From Sesamum alatum (lineage: Eukaryota; Streptophyta; Magnoliopsida; Lamiales; Pedaliaceae): a stretch of DNA of 64,000 nucleotides. The DNA is taken from assembly GCA_034509735.1 (NCBI GenBank), contig JACGWO010000005.1, forward strand, positions 15,923,264 to 15,987,263. Reading direction: 5' to 3'. A program made the translations under genes and the position numbers. The notes under the pieces were generated by a model. That model was not told the origin of the DNA and did not search any database. It saw only the letters and a program-made list of their open reading frames with translations. Below, piece after piece: positions 11,452 through 22,721 of the stretch (positions are counted from its first letter, which is position 1; every line of letters begins with the position of its first letter).

Positions 11452-11935
11452 CAGCAGCTGCCGCTACCCCGCCGGCAGCAGCCCGCCGGCGCGTCCACAG
11501 GGCAGCACGCTCAGCCTGCCGCCCCTGCGCGCGTGCAGGACCCTTGCCTGCGTGCACACGCGCCTGGCCGGCAGCGCGCTGCGCGGCCTGGGCATTCCGG
11601 CAGGCTGTCGCGCGCGCAGGCTCCCTTGCCTTGCGCGCGCGCTGGCCTGCTGGCTGTCGGCCGTGCCGTGCGCAGTGCGCGCGCAGACGTGCACTGGGCA
11701 CGCCTGCCGGGCGCACGCGCGCAGACTCCTCTGTCTGCGTGCGTGCGCACCTGGCGGCGCTGCCCAGAGTCCGTTCGCGCGCGGATTCTCAGGCGCGCAG
11801 CCTTGCGCGCGCGCGCGCGCCTGCAGGCGATGCCCTGCATGCAGCCTCCCTGGCTGCGCGCTGCCCCTGCGCGACTGGCTGGGCGGGCGCGTGCAGGCTT
11901 CCCTTGCCTGCGCGCGTCTGCCCTGCCGGCTGCGT
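11452..11935. repeat. GC-rich CpG-dense leader island (A)
   Basis: Dense GCGCGC, TGCCTGCG and CAGGC motifs. It sits at the same leader position as the islands at 1336, 45540, 53745 and 61215, but the order of motifs differs. Confidence 0.8.
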
Positions 11936-12137
11936 CGTTTCTCGTTTTCCGTTCAATATTCCACCCCGTTTCCCAAGAAAAATAGAAAAATACCAACATT
12001 CAGAAATTCACATGAATTAAAAGCAATAAGACCGACATGCTTATAATCAAGAAAAATCAAGATTTAATGTAAAACATGCCAATTTCACGTTTCATGCTTA
12101 TAACGCACATAAACCCTAGGCCTATACACCGACCCGG

Positions 12138-12149
12138 GCTCTGATACCA
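12138..12149 (-). other. Primer-binding site of element A
   Basis: Minus-strand TGGTATCAGAGC, complementary to the 3' end of plant initiator tRNA-Met, one base inside the 5' LTR end. Confidence 0.92.
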
Positions 12150-12150
12150 C

Positions 12151-14135
12151 TGAAAGAAATCGGTGGATCGTCCCGGGAATTGCGCGAATGCGGAAGCGCG
12201 ATAAAAATAAACATACAAAAATAAAGCATGCTTTTAATTTAAAAGAACACGCTCAAGGGGTTTAACCTTTAGGTTCCCGGGCGTTTGGTGTATCTCATGA
12301 TTATGTAATATGTAAAGAAATCATGGAGGCCATAGAGTTGAAAAATAAAGAGGGACGAAAAATAAAACGAGACCTACCCGTTGTCGTTTTCGTCTTCAAC
12401 GGCTACACGCGTTGTTCCCCGTTTTGCACCGAGATCTCGTTCTTGAGACCCCCCAAATCGTGACACACGATCCACCCACGTATCTTGCACGTCGTGCTAG
12501 CAACGAACAAGTATTTTGGAGAGGTTAGATCAATTACACGTTATGAATTAACGGGACTAATCTTCCTTAGTTCTAATGTTCCAAGAACAAAAGAACAAGA
12601 AATGATTTTCTTGTAGAGAGAGAGAGGGGGCAGACGAGAGGTACGGAGGGGAGAGACGAGTGTGTGTTGTGTGTGTGATTTCAAGAATCATCATCCTTCA
12701 ATTGTTGGAGGCTAGAGGTTTATATAGAGGAGGAGTTTAATCCTCTTTAAACTCCAACTCTAAGAACTCTAATTTCACTAGGATTTTGACCTAGTCAAAG
12801 TCCTAGTCAAACTAGTGTTTGACCTAGTCAAACAAATCCTAGCCTTCCATCTCCCCTTTCCATCTCAACCGTTGATTTAATTTAATGGAATATTTAAATT
12901 CCATTAAATATTCCAAAAGGCCAAATAAATATAATAAATAAATATTAATATTTATTCTAGGCCCATTAACTCAATCCCTTTAATAAATTCAATTTATTAA
13001 TTTAATTCCCTTTATCAAATAGAAGGAATTAATTTCTCCAAGAAAATATAGGACCCGATTAAATCTAATTTAATCATTCCTTTACTCCAATATTTAATTC
13101 CAAATTAAATACTTAAGTGTGTGTGGATAGTGTGTGACTCTTTAGGTTCACCTTTCAGCTAGACTTGGTCGGATTCCTAGAATCCGCCCGTTACCATGGC
13201 TGGCCATCTAGCAACGGTCCATGGCACTAGAGACTAGGTGAAATAATCGGAGATGAACATTTAGGCTCTGACAGTACATTTGTCCTTCTGTCTTCGGTCT
13301 CATCACTTAGAGTCTAGGGCACGGAAAAAATGCAGGTACCCATTTTGGACCTAAGTGTCGGTCTGTCCTTACTAAACGCCGCAAGGGAAACCTTCCCTTC
13401 TGTTCAGCTACTGTGGCCACAGATTTCAGGGACAAGACACAGAGCATACATGAGACTCAACTGTCAATACCTTTTGACAGGAGACAGATCCTTTCTTGGA
13501 AACTACTGTCACTCTGTACACCCGAGCTGCACTAGACATGGCTTATGACTACTCAAGAGTATTTTGGCAATCTCTCACCATATCTAAGATACAGACCTGA
13601 TGCACAGGTAAACTCAGCAGTTCCTCAAGTCAAAGGACTTGGCCTGTACCGTTGGAACCGGGAATACACGTCATACCTTGCTGACCATACTCAAGGTCCT
13701 CCGTAAGACGGTTCCCCCGAGTCACCTCAGTCAGTTGCTCCCTAGCATGCTGACCCACTAACACTGCTTAGACGACCTTCGTCATCCGTCGATGAAATAC
13801 GACAGCAGATGCTTAGTGCAAGTCTCAAAGGGAATCCCGGTACCCATTTTCGGGATTCCTTGACTAGGAGATTTCCGGACTGATTCGGTAAGACTGATTT
13901 CATGGACCTACCTCCAAGCATAGTCCCAGTCCCCGAAATCGTTTCTCAGTCCGTGGGCTTTGTTTGCGTAGTGAACAGAAATGTAAATGCAGATATAAGT
14001 GAACGTAAACAAAGTATTGCCATATGAATTTTTCACTTCTTTATTCATAAATGTTTTTATCAAATACCAAAAATTGTCTAGACATAGGTTACATATACCT
14101 GCCAAAATTGGCTTACACAGTCACCTATTCTAACA
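12151..14135 (-). repeat. Element A 5' LTR
   Basis: 1985 bp, TGTTAGAATAGG at 14135 to CTTTCA at 12151 on the minus strand. It is flanked by the primer site on the inside and TSD TGTCT on the outside. It is the uninterrupted counterpart of 1976-5945. Confidence 0.95.
12719..12832 (-). promoter_or_regulatory. Element A LTR promoter: W-box cluster and TATA box
   Basis: TATATAAA (minus strand, 12719-12726) is preceded by five TTGAC cores in both orientations within 12786-12832. TTGAC(C/T) is the WRKY-binding W-box core. Known Ty1/copia elements such as Tnt1 and Tto1 have stress-responsive LTR promoters; activity here is inferred. Confidence 0.6.
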
Positions 14136-14140
14136 TGTCT
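14136..14140. repeat. Target-site duplication TGTCT, right of element A
   Basis: Partner of 1971-1975. Confidence 0.9.
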
Positions 14141-14685
14141 TTTATGGACCCTAGACAAAATGAACATGGACTCTAGGAGTTTGTCCATGCCTTTCAGTCA
14201 ATGGCATAGTGAGGAAGATGATTTAGGTCGATAGCGTGGTCTCATGAGTCGTGGCACGACTATCGTACTTAAAAGAAGCTGCACTATGTCGTGAACGAAA
14301 AGTAGACCATTGTTACCTGTCTCACGAGTCGTGGAGGTAGCAGTGGGTCTATGGCTCGGTTGATTGGGTCGGGTCTAACGCCCGATTAGCATGATTCGCT
14401 TGGAGTCCTCGGATCATATGTAAAGGTGAGGCAATAATCTTGGAAATCTTGTGGAACGAGAATGGTATGGTATACCTCCCACAGGATTTTTTCCATGCGA
14501 ATTGTAAAAGCGGGGTATGGGAAAATTCGCTGGGGTATTGTAAAACAACGTTTGAGAGTATCGTGTTTTCGTATAAATAGTGAGAGCATTAAATGACTAA
14601 AGACCAAGCATTTAATTATTTATCAAACCACCGTCTTTTAAATTCTGCTGATCGCGAACTCCTTTTTTTAAATGTAGATTTAAAA
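14141..14685 (+). other. Element B leader, second part
   Basis: Continues B's leader after the A insertion, with GGACCCTAGACAAAATGAAC, the two palindrome hairpins and the third hairpin (14447-14461, TCTTGTGGAACGAGA, one wobble pair). It ends at the former gag start. No gene. Confidence 0.8.
14229..14265 (+). promoter_or_regulatory. Leader hairpin 1 (B)
   Basis: CGATAG pairs with CTATCG around a loop containing CATGAGTCGTG (one change from the consensus palindrome). Both arms differ from family-1 copies (CAATAG/TTATTG) so that pairing is kept. The second palindrome, CACGAGTCGTG, is at 14323-14333. Confidence 0.6.
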
Positions 14686-14916
14686 ATATCTAAGAACCCA
14701 TTATAAACCATTCTTGAGACCAACAAATTCAATGGAACCAATTACAACGACTGGTTGTGCAATCTCAGGATAGTCCTGGATTACGAGAACCAAGGCTACG
14801 TCATGGACGAACCTCTCCCTAGGACCTTACCAGAAGGATGAACACCAGAAGAACATGAGACGTTCGAGACTTGACATAAGGATAACCGGAAGGTCCGTAG
14901 CGTCATACTTGCTTCA

Positions 14917-15624
14917 ATGACAAATGAGATTCAGAAGCAATATGAAAGGCTAGACGATGTCCCTTCCATCATGACTCGCCTTAAGGATTTCTATGTAGTC
15001 CCGAACCGGCATACTAGGTATGTCGCGACTAAGGCGTTCTTTAGAACTAAAATGACAAAAGGATCCTCTGTACAAGAGCACGGGGTTAAAATGCATACCC
15101 TGGTGGAAAAGCTCGAGGACCTAAAGGCAGGCCTCGATAATGAGTCGTACATAGATGTGATCCTTCAGTCTCTCCCACCCTCCTTCGACCAATTTATTCT
15201 CAACTACATCATGAACGCACTTGAGAAGGGCATTCATGAGTTGATCTATATGTTGGTGCAATACGAGGCAACGACCAAAAAGTCCACGCCTTCCGTATTG
15301 TTTGGAGGTGCTTCAACTTCTAAAACGAAAGGCAAGGGTGCCGGACATTGGAAAAGGAAGAAGGGGAAGGGAAAAGCCGTCAAAGCAGCTACGAACACTA
15401 AGAGTGTTCTCATTTCCAAAGAGGGGAAAGGCAAAGGAAAGGGAAAGGTTGTCTCCAAGCAACAGTCGAGGGCATATGACATATGTATCAATTGCCGTGA
15501 GAAAGGGCATTGGAAGACGGAGTGCCCCAAACTCCTCTCGAACCAAGGTATATTTGTGATTGAGGTTAATATGGTCACTAATCCGGCTGTGCAGCTCACA
15601 TTTGCAATGATTTACAGGTGCTGA
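14917..15624 (+). pseudogene. gag: B: gag C-terminal two-thirds
   Basis: Longest open part of B's gag, 235 codons: the conserved capsid-like block, a Lys/Gly-rich basic tract and the CX2CX4HX4C zinc knuckle (C-I-N-C-R-E-K-G-H-W-K-T-E-C). The frame is lost in the protease just before the DTG site, where about 30 nt are missing. Confidence 0.8.
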
Positions 15625-15827
15625 AAAGAAGCAGAAAACTGGGTAGCGGGGATATAATCCTGAAGCTTGGGAATGGCAAGGAAATCTCGGCAGCAGCAGT
15701 AGGATCCGCCACTCTAGTAGTTAGTGATAATATTAGTATAGAATTAGAGCAAGTTTATAATGTACCTAGTATGATTAAAAACATCATTTCCATTCTATTG
15801 TTAGACAATAGTGTTATGAGTTTATGA
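15618..15827 (+). pseudogene. pro: B: protease remnant
   Basis: Continues the polyprotein after the loss of the DTG segment: L-K-R-S-R-K-L-G-S-G-D and on to P-S-M-I-K-N-I-I-S. The active-site segment is deleted, so no protease activity is possible. Confidence 0.75.
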
Positions 15828-16645
15828 TCAATAAAAATTACTTTTATTTGATGAGGTGTGGAATTGCTCATCTACTTGGTACACTTAATAATGAGCTCTA
15901 TATCTTGCAACAAACGAACTTCGTTCTTAACGCTCGACTGTGGCACGCTAGGCCAGGTCACATAACCCAAGACAGGATGAAAAGATTGGTGGACTCAAAG
16001 AACTTAGAGGTAGGGGAATTGAGTGAGCAACCAATTTGTGAATCCTGTCTAAGACGAAAAATGACCAAGAAGCCCTTTGTAGGACAAAGCAGGCTTGCCA
16101 CAGGTCTGTTGGAATTGGTCCATACAGACGTATGTGGACCACTAAGGACGCAAGCCCGAGGTGGGTTTTCCTACTGCATAACCTTTACCGATGATTATTC
16201 ACGGTATGGTTATGTTTACCTAATGAGGTACAAGTCTGAAGCTCTTGAGAGGTTTAAAGAATTCAGACTTGAAGTGGAGAACCAAACCAACTGCAAAATT
16301 AAAGTCCTACGGTCAGACCGAGGCGGAGAATACCTTAGTACCGAGTTCCTTAATTATCTAAAAGGAAATGGTATAATATCTGAATTGACACCTCCGGGGA
16401 CACCACAATTAAATGGTGTCTCTGAAAGGAGGAATCGAACCCTGTTCGACATTGTACAATCCATGATGAGATTTACCAAATTGCCCTTGTCCTTTTGGGG
16501 CTACGCATTGAAAACGACGGCCAAGTTGTTAAATTTGCCGCTAACTAGTGTATTGACCCAAAGGCCATATGAAATATGGCACAGCAAGCCTGTGTCCTAC
16601 AACTACTTGAAAGTGTGGGGTAGCCCGCATACGTCAAGAGGTTAG
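15824..16645 (+). pseudogene. int: B: integrase frame
   Basis: 273 open codons with the His/Cys region (H-A-R-P-G-H ... C-E-S-C), H-T-D-V-C-G-P-L, S-D-R-G-G-E-Y and S-E-R-R-N-R-T-L, so all three D,D(35)E residues are present. A one-base loss at about 16625 (near G-S-P) ends the frame before the C-terminal part. Confidence 0.85.
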
Positions 16646-17540
16646 TGGGAGAAAAGCTAGAATCCAGGTCTAGCTTATGCAGGTTCGTTGGACACCCTAA
16701 AGAAACTGCAGGTTATTACTTTTATGACCCCTTGGAACAAAAGGTATTTGTTTAAAGGAACGCAGTGTTCTTGGAATAAGGCTTTCCAGAGGATATCCAA
16801 CCTGATGAACTGATCCTTGAGGAATCAAGTTATGGAAACCAGTCATCAGAGCTAGCCCCGGTACCTGAACCGCCAGCTCCAGTACAGCCAGCGCCCACAG
16901 TCACCACAGACGTTCCCGTTCTCCGTAGGTCAACTAGAGAGTCCAGACCTCCACTGAGATATGGCTTTCTAAATACGACCGGTCTATTGGATAACGATCC
17001 TAAGACATACCAAGAAGCGATGTCTGACATTGACTACGGGAAATGGCTTGAGGTCATGAAAACCGAAATGGACTCCATGAGCGAGAACCAACTCTAGAGA
17101 CTTGTAGACCCACCGAAAGGTGTTAAGCCAGTTGGCTGTAAGTGGGTCTACAAGCGCAAACTTGGCGTTGTTGAAGAAGTCACAACTTTTAAGGCTAGGC
17201 TAGTAGCTAAAGGGTACACTCAATGACCCGGGGTCGATTTTGAGGACACCTACTCGCCGGTAGCCATGGCTAAATCCATTCGGATCCTACTCGCCATAGC
17301 ATCATGGTATGACTATGAGATATGGTAGATAGACGTGAAAACAGCCTTCCTTAATGGTTTCGTTGAGGAAAAGATCTACATGGATCAGCCGGAGGGTTTC
17401 ACGATCACTGGAGAAGAAGAGAAGGTCTGTCGTCTCCAGAAGTCCATCTATGGGCTCAAACAAGCATCCCGAAGCTGGAACATTCGCTTTGATGAAGTAA
17501 TACGGGGTTATGACTTCATCAAAAACGAATCTGACCCTTG
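16646..17540 (+). pseudogene. rt: B: integrase tail, linker and RT first half
   Basis: Readable as the family polyprotein but with at least five stops (for example at about 16753, 17096, 17224 and 17325). RT blocks G-C-K-W-V-Y-K-R-K and D-V-K-T-A-F-L-N-G are recognisable. The frame 17335-17540 reads to N-E-S-D-P-C-V and then enters the solo LTR. Confidence 0.82.
17536..17540. repeat. Target-site duplication CCTTG, left of solo LTR
   Basis: Repeated at 19498-19502. Joining the two flanks gives back the RT codons for Asp-Pro-Cys-Val-Tyr seen in the other copies. Confidence 0.93.
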
Positions 17541-19497
17541 TGTTAGAATAGGTGACCCTGTAGCCAATCTTGGCAAGCGAAATATAACCTATGTCTAGAT
17601 AATTTCAAGGATTTGATAGATTATTAATAAATAAAGAAGTGAAATTCATTGTGCATTACTTTGTTTGTGTTCACTTTATCTGCTTTATACATATTTGTTC
17701 ACTACGCAAACAAAGCCCACGGACTGAAAACGTATTTCGGGGACTGGGACAACGCTTGGAGGTAGGTCCATGAAATCAGTCCCTCCGAATCAGTCCGAAA
17801 ATCTCCAAGTCAAGGAATCTCGAAAAATGGTACTGAGATTCCCCTTGAGACTTGCACTAGGCATCTACTGTCGTATTTCATCGATGGGTGACGAAGGTTG
17901 TCTAAGCAGTGTTAGTGGGTTAGCCTGCTAGGAAGCAGCTGACTGAGGTGACTCGCGGGAACCGCCTTACGGAGGACCTTGAGTGGGGTCGGCTAGGTAT
18001 GACGTGTGCTCCCAATTCCAACAGTACAGGTCAAGTCCTTTGACTTGAGGAACTGCTGAGTTTACCTGTATATCGGCGTTGTATCTAAGATATAGTGAGA
18101 GATTGCCAAGATGCACTTGAGTAGTCATAAGCCATGTCTAGTGCACCTCCGGTGTACAGAGTGACAGTAGTTTTCAAGAAAGGATCTGTCTCCTATCAAA
18201 AGGCATTGACAGTTGAGTCTTACATATGCTCTGTGTCTTGTCCCTAAAATCTGTGGCCACCGTAACTGAACAGAAGGGAAGGTTTCCCTTGCGGCGTTTG
18301 GTAAGGACAGACCGACACTTAGGTCCAAAATGGGTACCTGCATTTTTCGTGCCCTAGACCCTAAGCGGTGAGACCGAAGACAGAAGGACGAGTGTACTAT
18401 TAGAGCCTAATGTTCATCCCCGAATATTCACCTAGTCACTAGTGCCATGGACCGTTGCTAGATGGCCACCCATGGTAACGGGTGGATTCTAGGAATCCGA
18501 CCAAGTCTAGCTGAAAGGTGAACCTAAAGAGTCACACATAATGCACACACACATTAAGTATTTAATTTAGAATTAAATATTTGGACGAATGGAATGATTA
18601 AATTGAATTTAATCGGGTCCTTGATTTTCTTGGAAAGAGTTAATTCCTTTTATTAGATAAAAGGAATTAATCTAATAAATTAAATTTATTACAAAATTAA
18701 TTTAATGGGCCTAGGATAAATATTTATATTTAAATAGGTTTTAAATATTTCATTAAATTAAATTAATGGTTGAGATTAAAAGGAGACATGGATTGCTAGG
18801 ATTAATTTGACTAGGTCAAATTACTACTTTGACTAGGACTTTGACTAGGTCAAAATCCTAGTTAAATTAGTCTTCTAGAGTTGGAGTTTGAAGAGGATTA
18901 AACTCCTCCTCTATAAATACTCATAACGTTTCACCTTTGGAAGGATGATGAATCTTGAAACACACACACACACACTTCCTCTCCCTCTCCTAATCTTGTC
19001 CGCCCTCTCTCTCTTTTCTCTCCAAAAAAAAAAAAAAACATTTTTCTTGTTCTTTTGTTCTTGGAACAATTGAACATAGGAGGATTAATCTCGTTAACCT
19101 AATAATGTGTGATTGATCCATCCTCTCCTAAATACTTGTTCATTCGCTAGCACGACGTGCAAGATACGTGGGTGGATTGTGTGTCACAATTTGGAGAGTC
19201 TCATATACGAGATTTGGTGCAAATCGGGGAACAACGCAAGTACCGGTTAGACGACGAAAACGACAATCGGTAGGTTCCGATTTATTTTTTCTTCCCCCTT
19301 TTATTTTTAATCCTATGTCCTCCATGATTCTTTTATGCTTTCAATTCATGAGATACACCGAACACCCGGGAACTTCAAGGGAAGACCCCGTGAATGTATT
19401 CTTTATTTTTCATAAAAGCATGTTTAAATTTCGTTATTTAAATTTATACCGCGCTTCCCCATTCGCGCTATTTTCCGGGACGATCCACAATCTTTCA
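17541..19497 (+). mobile_element. Family-1 solo LTR inside B's RT gene
   Basis: 1957 bp from TGTTAGAATAGG to TCTTTCA with no internal sequence and a perfect 5-bp duplication CCTTG. A TATAAATA box is at 18912-18919, with TTGAC repeats upstream (about 18808-18855) and a poly-A run at about 19025-19038. It produces chimeric open frames that run from RT into the LTR and out again; these are not genes. Confidence 0.95.
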
Positions 19498-19869
19498 CCT
19501 TGTGTATACAAGAAGGTCAGTGGGAGTTCTATAGTGTTCCTAGTGCATTATGTGGATGACATTCTACTCATAGGTAATGATGTTAGAATGTTGGGTGACA
19601 TAAAAGCATGGTTATCAAGCCAATTTTCCATGAAGGATTTGGGTGAAGCCTCCTACATCCTAGGCATCCAGGTTGTCAGGGACAGATCTAAAAGGATGTT
19701 AGGGCTTACCCAAAACTCATATATGGAGAAAGTCCTAAAGAAATATCGGATGGACAACTCCAAACGAGGATTCCTTCCCATGAGGCATGGGATCAAGTTA
19801 TCCAAGAAACAGTCCCTGCAGACTGATGAGGAACTTGAAAGGATGAAAGTCATCCCCTATGCTTCTCCG
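19498..19869 (+). pseudogene. rt: B: RT second half
   Basis: Resumes directly after the solo LTR with C-V-Y-K-K-V-S-G, the catalytic Y-V-D-D-I-L-L-I-G-N-D box and the G-F-L-P-M-R-H-G block. A one-base loss at about 19868 (Y-A-S-P then stop) shifts the frame. Confidence 0.85.
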
Positions 19870-19922
19870 TAGGAAACATCCAATATGCGGTCTACTGCAC
19901 TAGGCCTGACATTGCTTACGCT

Positions 19923-20508
19923 TTGAGCGTAACAAGCAGATATCAGTTTTGTGCAGGAGAGGCACATTGGAATGTTGTTAAGGGCATGCTTAAGTACCTG
20001 AGGAGGACTAAGGAAATGTTCTTAGTCTATGGCAATGGAGAACTGATCCTGGAAGGCTTTAGCGACGCTAGCTTCCAGTCTCATGACGATGATACCAAGT
20101 CTCAATCGGGTTATGCATTATGGCTCAATGGAGGAGTAGTGGCTTGGAAAAGTTCCAAGCAAGCAACCACTATTGATTCCACCACTGAGGCTGAATACAT
20201 AGCACCTTCAGAAGCTACCAAGGAAGCGGTCTGGATGAGAAACTACATCCAAGACTTGGGTGTGGTGCCTAGCATCGCCGAGCCCGTTGGCATCTTTTGT
20301 GATAACAACGGTGCAATAGCGCAAGCAAAGGAACCGAGATCTCATCACCATTCCAAACACATTCTTAGACGCTACCATCTTCTAAGAGAAATGGAAGGAA
20401 GAGATGACATTCGGATGGACCAAGTCAACTCAGCAGACAACACAGCAGATCCGCTGACAAATCTAATGTCGCAGAGCGCTCATACGCAACATCTTGAGAA
20501 GATGGGGG
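19923..20508 (+). pseudogene. rh: B: RNase H
   Basis: Reads on from the RT/RNase H connection: K-S-Q-S-G-Y, W-K-S-S-K-Q, T-T-E-A-E-Y-I-A, D-N-N-G-A-I-A-Q-A-K and A-D-P-L-T. This part has a continuous frame until element D interrupts it after L-E-K-M-G. The last residues of the open frame come from D's LTR. B's own tail continues at 40133. Confidence 0.85.
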
Positions 20509-20513
20509 TCAGT
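20509..20513. repeat. Target-site duplication GTCAG, left of element D
   Basis: The right partner at 40128-40132 is GTTAG, one mismatch. Family-1 copies have ATTAG here. Confidence 0.75.
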
Positions 20514-22721
20514 GTTAGAATAGGAGACCAGAAAGCCAATAGGTTTGGCAATTTGTATCCTATTCGACAACTTGATGTAAACGTAATATTATTATGTGAT
20601 GAATAAGATGAGTGTTCGTCACCAATGGTACCTTCTTTGTTGCGCTCATCTTACATTTGTTAAAATGGTGTTTAACTTATATCGCAACAAAGCCCACAGA
20701 CCATGGATAACATCTCGTGCAGTTGGGCCACGCATTAGATGGTGGTCATGAAACCAACTGATTAAGAGTTGGGTCTGAAACGTTCCAATTCGAGGACCTC
20801 GAGACAGGGCATCGAGAGTCCTATTGAGACTTGCGTCAAGAGTCGTGTTCATTGGATGAGTGCCGTGTTTCATCGACGACAGGCGTGGGACGCCTACACG
20901 ATCTTGATGGGTTGGTCGACTAGGGTCGAGCCGACTGGACTGACTCGCGGGGATCATCATATAGAAGCCTTGGAGGCTTGGTCGGTATGATTGGATTTCC
21001 CCGGTTCCGATAGTACGGGAGTAATCCTCAGACTTGAGGGATCATGGCAGTCACGTGCACAAGACGGCTGTATCTTGGATCTGGCGAGAGGTGATCATTC
21101 TGTAAGATGATCATTATAAGCCTTGTCCAGTGCAGTCGGAATGTGTAGCGAGGACGGTGGATTCAAAGAAGAGGATCCGTCCCCTGTCAGTATATGACAG
21201 AGGTATCTCCTATGCACTCGGAGACACGTTCATGCTGTTTAACGCTGTGGCCACAGTGGTTGGTCGAACAGGGAATGGTTCCCTGCGTCGACGCAATGAA
21301 GCATACGTGGTCTCGAGTATTAAGCATAGATGCCTAGTCAAGGATGGGAACCGACGCCCAATTCCATACCCTAAACTAAGGCCGGGAGACGGTAGACGGA
21401 AGGATCGTACCCGTACGGAATCAGCGCCTAGATGTTCACGCTAATTCACCAAGTCTCTAGTGCCATGGATCGTTGCTAGACGGCCACCCATGGTAACGGG
21501 CCCTTGTGGGACACGGGCTCAAGTCTAGCTGAGGGTGAACCTAAAGGGTCACACACAAATCACCGAGGAGGTTGAGAGATCGACTTGGAGTCAATCTCGA
21601 AAGATAAAATAAGTAATTGGATTACTTAAGGGAAAGTCCATTGGATGGACGGGCCGATTTTGTATCGGGCTTGCATTTAATCGGTAAATTGGATTTTCGA
21701 TTAAATATGGAAAGTTGAGATGTTGAGACGTTGGATCTTTTAATTGGATTAAAAGATCAACAGGAATAATTTAAGTGGACATTAAATTTCATTTAATATT
21801 GGGTTCGTCGTAATTGGATTACGATAAAACCTGGTCCGTTAAATTATACCCGAGAGGAGAAATAATTCCTAATTTGGAATAGGAAGAAGTTGGACTTCTT
21901 TCCTTAGTTAAACATGGCCGACATGCTCCCTTGGAGGAAGCAAAATCAGCTACGTTGCATGCTAGGTGTTATGTTGACTTGTCTCTTTTGGAAAGAGACA
22001 AATCAACTCCAATCAAGCTCTTCCCTTTTTGTATGATTTGATCATACCATAAATTTTGGTAGGCTTGATTGAAGAATTGATGGTGATTGATTGGAATGAA
22101 TCTAGACACATTCCAATAATCACATTAATTATGTATATATATTAGAATATACAACACCAAGCATAAGTGATTCATTATTCATCTTTTTCTAGGAAAAAGA
22201 GAAGACAAAAATCCCTCTCCTCTCTCTCAAATTTCGAGCTCTCTCCCTCTCCCACACTTGTGTTCTTCACTTGATTTTGAATCAAGAAGAAGAACAAAGT
22301 AAGTTTAAGAGAACACTAATTCATAGTGTTCTTCTCTTAAACCGATTCCTTCTAAACCCGTTCTTTTCTAGCAAGAAGAACGTGTGTTTCTTCCGGTGTG
22401 GTGTGGATCACCTTTGGAGAATCCATACGTTTGGATTTCGTGTCCATTCCGGAGAAGGAACAACGCAAGTAGCCGGGAGCATACGCTAAACAATCAAAGG
22501 TAACGGTTTATTACGCTTTGATTGATTTCATTTATATATCTATGCCCTATGTGCTTAAATATATGTTTTAATATTTACACATCCTACATCGAACGCCCGG
22601 TTGAGCACCCAAGGTTACACCCCTTGGTATTCGCGTATTTTGAATTTGATTTAAATTTACGCACACTTTTCTCGCTTTCTCGCTTTCGCTCGCGCTCCTG
22701 GGCAGATCCGCTTATCCTTCA
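20514..22721 (+). repeat. Element D 5' LTR (family 2)
   Basis: 2208 bp, TGTTAGAATAGGAGACC to ATCCTTCA. It is followed not by a primer site but by GTTAGACA, which is also the sequence right of D's 3' LTR (40128-40135). A TATATATATT stretch near 22134-22143 may serve as the TATA box. Its ORF of about 100 codons (21130) lies in the LTR and shows no coding features. Confidence 0.88.

Larger units (their letters stand above)
9917..12137 (-). other. Element A untranslated leader
   Basis: About 2.2 kb between the primer site and gag, without a credible gene. In transcription order it holds a GC-rich island (11935-11452), an AT-rich stretch, a pyrimidine-rich segment and three conserved hairpins (10397-10362, around 10304-10294, and 10179-10165). 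A long structured leader is usual in BARE-1-like elements. Confidence 0.8.
1976..14135 (-). mobile_element. Element A: full-length family-1 copia element, minus strand
   Basis: Two inverted-orientation LTRs (12151-14135 as 5' LTR, 1976-5945 as 3' LTR) flank a leader, gag-pol and polypurine tract. The TSD is TGTCT on both sides. Without the nested solo LTR and its duplicated target, A is about 10.2 kb. The LTRs are very similar, with scattered substitutions and a 14-bp loss near the U5 end of the left copy. The polyprotein has several stops and a gag deletion, so A is not autonomous now, but it keeps the best RT/RNase H region of the window. Inserted in B's leader, antisense to B. Confidence 0.92.
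14686..20508 (+). pseudogene. gag-pol: Element B gag-pol polyprotein, broken and interrupted
   Basis: Same gene as at 47482, but the start ATG has become ATA (14686-14688). Stops follow within the first 200 bases, and further frameshifts lie at about 15600 (protease), 15825, 16625 and 19868. A solo LTR (17541-19497) splits the RT coding region in the middle of a Cys-Val-Tyr stretch. RNase H runs to L-E-K-M-G at 20508, where element D is inserted. It is far too damaged to make a product. Confidence 0.88.

Noticed and set aside
11511..12046. Four overlapping 150-164 codon frames on both strands
   Set aside because: Same GC-island artefact in A's leader. Reading frames are not kept between copies.
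15246..15599. Antisense frames over the gag basic tract and zinc knuckle (also 47965, 56213, 24599, 29790)
   Set aside because: Mirror frames of Lys/Gly-rich codons on the opposite strand; they appear wherever gag appears.
19168..19872. 234-codon frame considered as a gene with a novel N-terminus
   Set aside because: The first 110 or so codons are solo-LTR sequence and the rest is the split RT of element B. The fusion is accidental.
21130..21444. 104-116 codon frame in family-2 LTRs (also 25867 and 38515), with antisense partners
   Set aside because: Broken in other LTR copies (C's 3' LTR, E), basic low-information composition, no recognisable domain.
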